A stretch of DNA of 64,000 nucleotides from contig RQOL01000772.1 of the NCBI GenBank assembly GCA_013076295.1, positions 1,178,001-1,242,000 of the forward strand, given 5' to 3'. The position numbers were made by a program, and so were the translations under genes. Of this stretch, positions 55,496 to 64,000 are shown in pieces. The notes under the pieces are model-generated. The model saw only the letters and a program-made list of their open reading frames with translations, did not search any database and was not told the origin of the DNA. This DNA comes from Sanderia malayensis. Taxonomy: Eukaryota; Cnidaria; Scyphozoa; Semaeostomeae; Pelagiidae. Position 1 is the stretch's first letter, and each line of letters opens with the position of its first letter.

Positions 55496-56658
55496 GTTAC
55501 TTGTGTTTTAATACAACTGCACTGTGGAGAAAGTCGTGGTTCTTCAACTTCTCTCGCTCCGATATTATGATTGAGCAATCCGAGATGGGCTGGGATGGCG
55601 TTGTCAGTCAACAGCAAAAAGAGAATGAAATGACGAATTTGCGACTTCTTATTCACAATATACCACCCGGGGGTCAACATACTCACTTTAAAGGAATAGG
55701 AAACAAAACACTTTATCGCAACCAATGGAAACCAAAACTACAGCTGTCTCCAGATGATTATGCTTCAAATCAGTCCTGCATTAATCCCGCTCATATTTTT
55801 AAAAGAGTAATGTGTTCACATTGTGTTATTGACGTATCAGTCATAGAAATTATTTGAAAAAAATGAATGCCTTCTCTTGAAAAGGAGCAGATAATAAAAT
55901 TTTTCGTAAAAATTGATCAATTCTCCAGTTAATCGTCTTTGTGTTTGTAGAAGGGCGGGCCGAGCTTGAAAGCATGCTGGCGAATTATGCGCACCTAGTT
56001 TACTGGCATTGTCCAATTGATGGAACTACGAAATAGCCAGAACGGCACAAGTGAAAAACAATGGAGTGCAATGGATAGTTTGGAGAGAGGAAAACATGGA
56101 ATGGGGAACATGAAACCTATGGAACAAAGGATGAGAAAATGGGGAGCAGAAAAATAAGTAGGATTTAAGACGTGAATAACTTTAAATAACTACAGCGAAA
56201 TACAAGCAAGGTGTAAAGCAAAGATAAAGATCGGATAAAAACGAAAAAAGAAGCTGCTAAAATAAAATGTAATGTTCAACAAAATCACGATAAGACTTTA
56301 AACACAAAAATGATTTATTATTATTCCCTTACAACTTTAATACAAGCTGATACTAAACTCAACAAGTTCCTCGAAATTCTTAATTCTACACGTTGGTTGT
56401 TAATCTCCAAGAACTTTTATAACATCTATGAGATTTATTTAACCGAGAGCACTGCGCATGCGCTGTCAACTTAAGTCAACCGTGCGTGTCATTGCCCGTC
56501 GTTAGTCATGCGAAACACGAATTACCAGTTACTAGCAAGAAACACAAGTTAAAGACCCACTGTCAACCAACAAAGCAGACCCCGTAAGTATGGAACCTTC
56601 CTCTTGTTTATAATAATAATAATAATAATAATATTTTGTGTTTACTCACAGTTTCTAC

Positions 56659-58677
56659 GGCTATCTCTAAAAGCAGGAACGAGGAACGAAACTGGAAACA
56701 AGTAGGAACGAATAGGAACGATTAGGAACGAAGCGGGAACAAGTAGGAACGAATAGGAACGATTAGGAACGAAGCGGGAACAAGTAGGAACGAATAGGAA
56801 CGAGTAGGAACGAAGCGGGAACAAGTAGGAACGAGTAGGAACGAAGCGGGAACGAGTAGGAACAAGGCGGGAATCACCAATAACACATGCACACGGATTA
56901 ATTGTTGGCAGGAAAATATTCGTTTGTGTTTTTAAATGATATAAGGTAAATAAAAGGTAAAAATGATAACATTTGTAAATAAGAAAAAATGTACAGGGTG
57001 GTCGCAGCAATGCAGAACAATAGGCAACAATACACATCGGCGATAGAGGTGGTGGCGATGTCTAGTAAATGTCATTACCATCATAATCATCATCAGTCCA
57101 CTGTGATGGAGATAGTAAATGTAAGGGACGCAAGTAGTGGTAGAATATGGCCAAGATAAATATTTCAGTTGTGATAACATCAGAAATGATTGAATACGAA
57201 CGGGGTGTAGAAGAAAATCGAGTAAGGTCCAAAAGAGATTGTATTGATTTGAAGATCAGTATGATAAAGAAAAGAGTTGTGTGTGCGAATCGTCAGCTAT
57301 CAACCTGGATCAGCGTTTCGGGGGTTTGATGACAGTACGCTTTTATGATCACAGGCCCCCCCAGCACCCCGAAGGGCACCATCGCACAAGATAATGAATA
57401 CAGAAGTTAGAGACAATGGGAAAAACAAGGCGCGTACAGCTGATCAGCTAAAGAAGACAAGTATCAGAATTCAGAAGCGCTATGAATATGTGGGGAATAG
57501 CGATCAATGTAAAGTAGAACCGTAAGAATAATATGAATTCATAGTAAAAAGATTTAGAAGTGGAGAATATTTATTTTTTTTGGATACATGTTCAAGTTGT
57601 AATAGGAAAAAAATGTAATTATGATTAAGATGTATGCTGTATAACAGCAACAACAATAACAATAAAAAACGTAGTTACAACAACAACAACAACAATGTCG
57701 GCTGTTAGGCCAAATAGAAAGTATGAAATAGTAAATGTGAAATTATCACACTAAGATGCCCACGATTTTGACTGTTTATAGTTTGAGGTTAGTCCTGACC
57801 AAAATGTCTCTTATGTTTTTGCTTCGTTTGAATGCTAGGATGGGTGTTGTATTCGAAATGTTATGTAGATCGGTATCCTCTTGAATATGGTGCCAGTGAC
57901 TTCGTAACACTGCTCCAAGGCCCATGGTATTAGAATAGTATCTTACCACGAAGGGTAATTTGGTACCATGTTGAGAATTGTATGTTTGGAAAACAATAAT
58001 TTTCTACAAAAGCATTTGTTCACTCTTTTCAGAAAATTTTCGAGGCTTGCTGTTGTTTTTGCTATGTTCTGTTTTGTCAGTATTAGATATGTATCCGTGA
58101 GCAATATTGTTTTTTTCTTTGTTCTCGGTAATTTCCGCCTTGTTTCTATTTGTTCCCGGTGATTCCCGTGCCAACCAAATTTTTTTAGGAATTTTCTTAG
58201 GTCACTAATAAGCTATCAATATTAACAAATAAAACAGCAAAATGTGAGGTATTTATTGTAGATTATCCTTGAAACCTAATTTCTAAGAAGTCAGCAACAT
58301 TTTTCTTGCTAGAATTTTCAAAACCTTAGCAATATTTTTGGGTCACCCAGCATTTGAAACAAACATTTCTGAAGAAACGTCTTCTTATCTGAGCAAATGG
58401 CAAACGAATGTTTTCCTGCCGATATTTAAGCCCTGTCCATGTGTTATTGGTCATTTCTGGATGTTCCCGCCTTGTTCCTACTTGTTCCCACTCGTTCCCG
58501 CTTCGTTCCTACTCGTTCCTACTTGTTCCCGCTTGTTCCTACTCGTTCCCGTTTCGTTCCTATTCGTTCCTATTTGTTCCCGCTTGTTCCTACTTGTTCC
58601 CGCTTCGTTCCTACTCGTTCCTATTCGTTCCTACTTGTTCCCGGTTTCGTTCCTCGTTCCTGCTTTTAGAGATAGCC
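56659..58677. mobile_element. 2,019 bp foldback/MULE-like transposon with minisatellite-filled terminal repeats
   Basis: Both ends begin GGCTATCTCTAAAAGCAGGA and continue as a minisatellite of GGAACGA(A/G)TA units (~190 bp), then a second complementary block with CCAATAACACATG and GGCAGGAAAA-ATTCGTTTG. The inverted repeats are thus about 280-300 bp. A perfect 10 bp duplication CAGTTTCTAC flanks the element (56649-56658 and 58678-58687). A 9-11 bp duplication with long inverted repeats fits Mutator-like or foldback elements. The interior (~56950-58390) shows no transposase frame. Confidence 0.88.
56690..56875. repeat. GGAACGAATA-type minisatellite in the left terminal repeat
   Basis: Units of 10-11 bases: GGAACGAATA, GGAACGATTA, GGAACGAAGC, GGAACAAGTA. 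The complement of the same array occupies ~58466-58655 in the right terminal repeat. Translations of either array give Phe/Pro/Ser/Arg-rich repeats that are not proteins. Confidence 0.95.
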
Positions 58678-59042
58678 CAGTTTCTACCGTGCGAATAAGT
58701 TTCGAAAGTTTGCGTGGACATATATTTGTACCCAGGATATAAAGAACAAATTTATTTTTAAAAAAAGCACCTACATGAATTACATGAATTTCTGTGTCAG
58801 AAAATAAAAATCGCGCAGTTACGTAGCTGTCGCGAAGGAAATGGCGAACGAATCTTAAACACTCACCATATGGAAACATTGGCTCTGTTGGTTTGTTGAT
58901 AAACAAGAGGAAGGCTCCATACTTATGGGGTCTGCTTTGTTGGTTGGCAATGGGTCTCTAATCTGATCAAGCAGAACGAATGGTAAGGTAAGTTGCAGTT
59001 TTAGAGTAGACAGATCACAGACGGCAGATACAAGTTCATCTC

Positions 59043-62000
59043 ATGAAGATAATGTTTTCGATACTTACAACTGCGCTTCTATTGATAGCGTGCATTGACA
59101 ATGGTCAAGGTATGTTATTGGCGTATATTCAAATGTGTCTATTTGTTCGTATATTCAGCGTCAGCCTCAAGTTTTCATTGTTTTCTTTCTAATTTCTATT
59201 TTCGAGTTTTCCGCCCAGTACGTGCTTGTGCTTGTTACAGTAACATTGGTGATTTCGGTAGTGAAAGGGTGGGGTGATCATGCCATTCTGTTACAGCACG
59301 CTCCTGTTACAGTTATAAAAGCCTCTGTTCAAATAGTAACTTTATTCATAAAATGTATCAGAATCGTTTTCTGTTGCTCGCGGGCATTTGGCTCTTTTTC
59401 AAAGCGAATGGAGTTTATCACGATTTTTAAAACCTAATGCAACAAAGAATAGTGTGAGACGTGAAATTCTTGCAATTCACGTTTCACCAAGTCGAACTTG
59501 GCTAATTATAAAACTGTTTTCAGAACGTGAATCAGTTCAGTGGAATTATATTATATTTTTGAAAGCTCACAAAGTTCATGGGTGACAGCCCGTGACGTCA
59601 TAACTAGTCGAAGTTTTTGTATTTCAGCTCACGGCAAACTTTGTCTCCAATCCTCATTGTGAAATAAACATGGAGACAAAGGTTTTGGTTTACGGCCTTG
59701 CATTATGATAATAGAGAATTTTTTATGGTCTAATTGCAGTGTCTTTCCAAGGATATTGAAAATCATATTTGCGTAACATGAAGCCGATATTTTCGGAGCT
59801 ATTTTATTACCTAAAGGCCAAAGATATTTTCCGCCCTCAAAACCAATTTTACAGCTGTGCAGCTCTACACGTTTTTTTTTATAAGAAACCGGTTTATAAG
59901 AAACCTAGATCAAGACGCCCTAAAATTTAAGAAACTTTTAGAACTACAAGGAAATATTTAAGAAACATTAGAAATTTCGGAAACACGCTTTTCATTTACG
60001 GATTCAACAAATATCAACTACAGTAAGTATGTTTTATGTGCAAAGCATAACTTGTCGGCTCCACACAACGATTTTTCGCATTGACGATTTTTCTTTGTGA
60101 TAATACTAATATTTTGCCACATCCTCGTTTTTTTCTTCGTTTTCACTACAACTTTTTTTATTAAATTAAGAAACTTTTAAGAAACTTTTAGAGCTAAAAT
60201 GTGGCTAAAAATTAAGAAACTTTTACTACTAGGCCTTGAGCCAGGTTTCTTATAAAAAAAAACGTGTACTCAAACGCTCGCCGAACAACAGGATGTGCAA
60301 TGCAATTGTAGGCTGTTTAACATTTTCCAAAGAATAATACTACATAATAGTAGTGTGATAATATTTAGGCCCCGTTTACACGAGAGAAAAAGGTACGGAC
60401 CCAAAAGGTCCGTGCCTTTTGGGTACGATATGGGAACGATTGTATAGCGTTTACACGGGAACGGACTCAAAAAGCTGTTGAGTTTACACGAGAACGGATC
60501 CAATTGTTGAGCATGCGCAGTTGTTCAAGTTAAGACGTGTTTTGTTGTTGTTAGTTACTTGTAATTGCGCCAAAACACTCTCAGAAAATGGCGAACACGA
60601 ATTTCCTTCCTTCACCTGCCCCAGTTGTTTGGTTCAACATGAAATTCAATCGCTGTCGATGTTGTTCGCAAACTAAACTTACCACATACAACAAAGAAGC
60701 TATATTGGAAAACATCAGAGACAAAATTGATATTACTTGCTTTTCAATAGGCCCAGACATTTGTACTGCTTATATTTTGGACTTCCCGCGATAACACAAC
60801 CTCAGTTGCAACAGCCTCAGTTCAGTGCCGTGCCTGTTCTGGTTCCGTTCCAAGCGTTTACACGACACCGATACGGGAACGGACCCAAATGGATCCGCTT
60901 TTCTAGCGTGCCCAAAAAGATACGATCCCGTTCCCAAAGAGGAACGGATCCATGCGTACCCGTGTAAACGAAACACCTATCGTAACCTTTTTTGGAACGG
61001 ATCCACTCGGATCCGTTCCAAAAAAGTGTTCCCGTGTAAACGGGGCCTTATTATATACATAATTACAGAAAATATACACACTGATTTTATAATTACAGAA
61101 ATATGATAACAATATTTGATCTGCTTCCATTTCATTTTCAGCCTCGGGAGGATGGAGTTATACAGGCAGTAAAGGTGGGGGAGACAGATGCCCAACTTTC
61201 ATCTATTGCTTCTAAAATGACACATTGGCAACAAAATTGTCACCACATTAAAATGCAATACATAATAATACCATTGATTCATTTACAGGGCCCAACAATT
61301 GGTATAAGTTTAGCCCAGCCTGCGCGGGAAAGAGGCAATCGCCAGTCGACATTGAAACAAACAATGTCGAATTTGAAAGCAAGGAAATTGAGTTGAATAG
61401 ATACCAAAACGAGGTCAGTAGAATGACGTATGAACTAGCCAACAATGGACACGCGGCTCAAATTACGCTTGGCAATGTGCCATCATCCGTATTTCTCGAA
61501 GTCTTCGGTTAGTATAAAATTTGAAGCACATTTTCATTTTTTCAAAACAAATGTCGCTGAAAATTCCGCAACATGTACCAACTTACGGCTCGGCAAATTT
61601 ATCATCAGCGAAAGATAACGCGATTTTGTTTGCTGAGATGCACGAGCAAAACCTGCTTGGCTTGTTTTAGCGTTCGATGTTCAGCAAACCTGCTTGCTAG
61701 CAAACAACGCCGGTATTATTTAGCAACAATTGCAGCCATGCGGGTATCGTAAGCAAAAAGCACAAACAATAGACAATAAACTCTCAAACATCTTCAGGTA
61801 AACGAAAATAGACCTATATCTCAAAATAAACCAAAAATAGGTTCTCTAGATAAATCTGTTTTTTTATCATCGGACGACACATCCCCCCCCCTTCACCCTC
61901 TTCCTGAATGAGATACTAAGAAGCTGTGGTTGTCGTGGTTCTTAACCAGAATCGCTTCATTCCGTTCTAGGTAACGCATTTAAGCCGTGGCAATTTCATT

Positions 62001-63794
62001 TTCACTGGGGAAGCAATGACAAAGTTGGTTCTGAGCACACACTCGACGGAAAGCAATTCAGTGCCGAGGTATTTATATATCTCGATACCCCCTGTGGACT
62101 AAAGGACTATAACCCTATTCCTAAATAGTTCCAGTGCAATGCTTTAAGCAGGCAGAGTCGCCCAGATACACGGTCCATTTGCAGTTTTATTCCTTCAATT
62201 TGTCCACCTTATCTTTCAACTATTTTGCATCCCTAGATGCACTTTGTTCACGTGAACAAAAAGTATCCAACAACAGACGAAGCATTGAAACATGGTGATG
62301 GACTTTTAGTTCTTGGCACGTTTATCAAGGTACATAAAACAATGCTTATAAGCCAAAAGCCAAGCCAAGTATTGTAAAATGATACACGGTGACCAGGATT
62401 TTGCAACCACAGCTTTTGCAGATCTACGGAATGTAACACAGAGACGTGCAATAGGCGACAAATGTCCTGGGGTCGCAAAGAGGTTTCACGTATTCTTCAT
62501 CCCCTCATACCTTAAACAATGTTGTCTCTGGAGACAGTTGGTACGATTATCACAGGGATCATAGGTAGTTGGTACGATGATCACAGGGGTCATAGGTAGT
62601 TGGTACGATGATCACAGGGGTCATACGTGCGATGATAATTGGATATAACAACATTGTTTCAGAGGATGTGCGGGTTCCATCAGCGTGCACAGATAAGGTA
62701 GTTTGCGCATAAATGCCATTGTGATCTTAATTGTTCGTGCGTGACAAGGACTTTTGTCCCCTATCTAAGGTTCAAGAAGGCCAGACTTTTCGCCACCAAG
62801 GTGGTGAAAGCCAAATTAAATTAAACTTAACTCGTGTTCAAAGACTCATAAGAAAATCATCCTTATTAATGATATCCTTAAACAATTTTCCATTCAAGGT
62901 ATGCAAAAGAGGAAATCAACTGTTTGAGCATTTGGTGGCCAGCTTTGACAAGATTCAACACAAAGGTGGGAGTTCGCAACACAAGCAATGTAACCCCAGC
63001 CCAATACTCGAGGCCAGAATTCAATCATACATTACTAATGTCAACAAAACCGGGGGTATTCTTAAAAATTATAATCACGGCCATTTTCACTGTTCTTATA
63101 GATGATAAGGTAACAATTGATGAGATTCCACTGGACGCCGTCATGCCCGAGAAAACAGATGATTTCTATTACTACAAAGGATCATTGACAACACCGGGTT
63201 GCAATGAGGCTGTGCTCTGGGTCGTGTACAGAGACACACTTTGCATCTCGCCAGCACAGGTCAGTATCCTAAACGCCTAACTAAGCGTTAGCGGCCAGAC
63301 TCAAATTCCAGCACACACGCTAGAAAATTAAATAGACGCCCTCGGCGCTTGATCAGTGCATACGTAATGGTTATCTTTCTATCTGCGATATGTTTCTTTG
63401 GTTAAAAAACATGTGCTTATTGAGGCTATTGTTGTTGTTGATGATGCATAAAAGGTACACGAGAGTACGATATATGCTGATGTTAACACATGTGCATACC
63501 GTTACAACGTCTGCAGATGTCAAACAAACCGTGATTACGTATGTGTAGCATGCTAGTCTGGAGAGTTTAGTTATAGGCGTGTATTTTACATGTATGTAGG
63601 CTCGTTTAACACTGTGGCTCTAATAGCATTCATTGAACTACACTTTTCCTATTGCCAATCTGTTTTAGCTTGCCAAGTTTAGAGGCTTAAAGAAGAATGC
63701 AAAGGGGTCTGCCCATGGCGATGCAGCTCTCGTGAACAACTTCCGCCCAGTACAGAAATTGTATGGACGTACTATCAGGAAGAATTTCCAGTGA
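59043..63794 (+). CDS. Secreted alpha-carbonic anhydrase without membrane anchor
   Basis: It starts at ATG 59043 with a signal peptide (MKIMFSILTTALLLIACIDN). Exons: 59043-~59109; ~61142-61174 (SGGWSYTGSK, donor AAAG/GTGGGG); ~61291-61508 (PNNWYKFSPAC, KRQSPVDIE, ANNGHAAQ); ~61971-62068 (FHFHWGSNDKVGSEHT); ~62238-62329 (MHFVHVNKKY); ~62900-62967; ~63103-63258 (SLTTPGCNEAVLWVV); and 63669-63794 (NNFRPVQKL, ending NFQ then TGA). All three zinc-binding His, the Glu and Thr of the active site, and the shuttle His are intact. The protein ends soon after the NFRPVQ motif with no hydrophobic tail, so it should be freely secreted. Exon boundaries match those of the divergent paralogue, so the pair is an ancient inverted duplication. 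The first intron (~2 kb) has taken in two transposons. Confidence 0.94.
59868..60266. mobile_element. 399 bp TA-flanked miniature transposon, copy C
   Basis: Tips CACG...CGTG, inner ends ATAAGAAACCGGTTTATAAG and CCAGGTTTCTTATAAAAAAA, flanked by TA. It is nearly the exact reverse complement of copy B, so the family has moved fairly recently. It lies in the first intron of the carbonic anhydrase. Confidence 0.9.
60368..61047. mobile_element. 680 bp TTA-flanked miniature transposon (PIF/Harbinger-like)
   Basis: Left tip GGCCCCGTTTACACG, right tip its exact complement CGTGTAAACGGGGCC, with a 3 bp TTA duplication (60365-60367 and 61048-61050). Near both ends, degenerate GGAACGGATCC and GTTTACACG motifs repeat in both orientations. 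A 68-codon frame (60588-60794) sits in the middle. It lies in the same carbonic anhydrase intron as copy C. Confidence 0.85.
60588..60794 (+). other. Short open frame inside the 680 bp element, possible captured gene scrap
   Basis: Starts MANTNFLPSPAPVVWFNMKF and continues with a Cys-x-Cys-Cys segment and TYNKEAILENIRDKI. Unlike the flanking repeat-rich ends, it has ordinary amino-acid composition. No family recognised. It could be chance, or a fragment picked up by the transposon. Confidence 0.25.
62538..62632. repeat. 31 bp tandem repeat, three copies, in a carbonic anhydrase intron
   Basis: GGTAGTTGGTACGATGATCA plus CAGGGGTCATA, three times with small changes. No coding role. Confidence 0.85.
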
Positions 63795-64000
63795 CCAGCT
63801 ACGAAATATTTGGTTCTTAAAACCTTGACTTTTAAAGTCCAATGTCGCTAAGCACTTGAGCAAAATTAATCTTAGTATTCTAGCCTCACACCAGTAATAA
63901 TCATAGCACCATTACGAGACCTTTAAATTGTCACACACAACCTTGTGTTAATGTATTTTTTTATTGTTCACCCAGAAACTGACTTTCCTGTGTTGTTTTT
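63795..64000. other. 3' flank of the second carbonic anhydrase
   Basis: About 200 bases, AT-rich. Nothing else recognised before the window ends. Confidence 0.4.

Larger units (their letters stand above)
55496..59042. other. Divergent intergenic region between the two carbonic anhydrases
   Basis: A 3.5 kb spacer containing the 2,019 bp inverted-repeat transposon (56659-58677), an (ATA)n run near 56612-56633 and an (AAC)n run near 57664-57695. The remaining parts, 55.5-56.6 kb and 58.7-59.0 kb, would hold the two promoters; no TATA box stands out. Confidence 0.5.

Noticed and set aside
56642..58742. Several open frames rich in Phe, Pro, Ser, Arg and Val (RSYLFP-like repeats)
   Set aside because: They are translations of the GGAACGAATA minisatellite in the transposon ends; the same peptide repeats appear in all frames of both arrays.

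Overview
This is a window of an AT-rich animal nuclear genome. Genes are split by short to medium GT-AG introns, there are no bacterial signals, and many small DNA transposons are present. The gene families (TMEM151-like, MORN3, hnRNP L, UBE2G1, SANBR, major vault protein, secreted alpha-carbonic anhydrases) and the EGF-bearing membrane protein suggest a marine invertebrate. A cnidarian or another early-branching animal is my best guess, but the species cannot be fixed from this sequence.

Layout. 0.3-2.8 kb (+): an intronless gene for an unusual membrane protein that joins a lectin-like/EGF ectodomain, an SR-rich repeat and a TMEM151-type membrane module. 3.5-4.1 kb (+): the last two exons of a MORN3 homologue, whose earlier exons are not downstream of the first gene. 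5.6-9.8 kb: a large imperfect inverted repeat with a GC-rich core and tandem ~318 bp units. 13.9-27.6 kb (-): a complete hnRNP L gene, for which I assembled 23 phase-consistent coding exons. 30.4-34.1 kb (-): complete UBE2G1, five exons, 168 aa. 34.6-41.5 kb (-): SANBR (KIAA1841) homologue. 42.7-50.1 kb (-): complete major vault protein. 51.9-55.5 kb (-) and 59.0-63.8 kb (+): two divergently transcribed secreted alpha-carbonic anhydrases, one with a GPI-type tail and one without.

The five minus-strand genes follow one another head to tail and look like independent housekeeping genes, not a pathway cluster. Only the two carbonic anhydrases are clearly a functional pair: both keep all zinc ligands, and the membrane-tethered versus free-secreted split suggests different extracellular sites of CO2/bicarbonate conversion.

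The most striking non-genic content is mobile DNA whose ends can be read to the base. These are a 2,019 bp element with minisatellite-filled terminal repeats and a 10 bp target duplication, between the carbonic anhydrases; a 1,565 bp hAT-like element with an 8 bp duplication, plus a 66 bp miniature relative with its own 8 bp duplication; a family of ~400 bp TA-flanked elements; a 680 bp TTA-flanked element; and a tRNA-derived SINE. In hnRNP L, a 29 bp tandem repeat has copied a 3' splice site four times in front of an RRM2 exon. No autonomous transposase, reverse transcriptase or viral gene was recognised.
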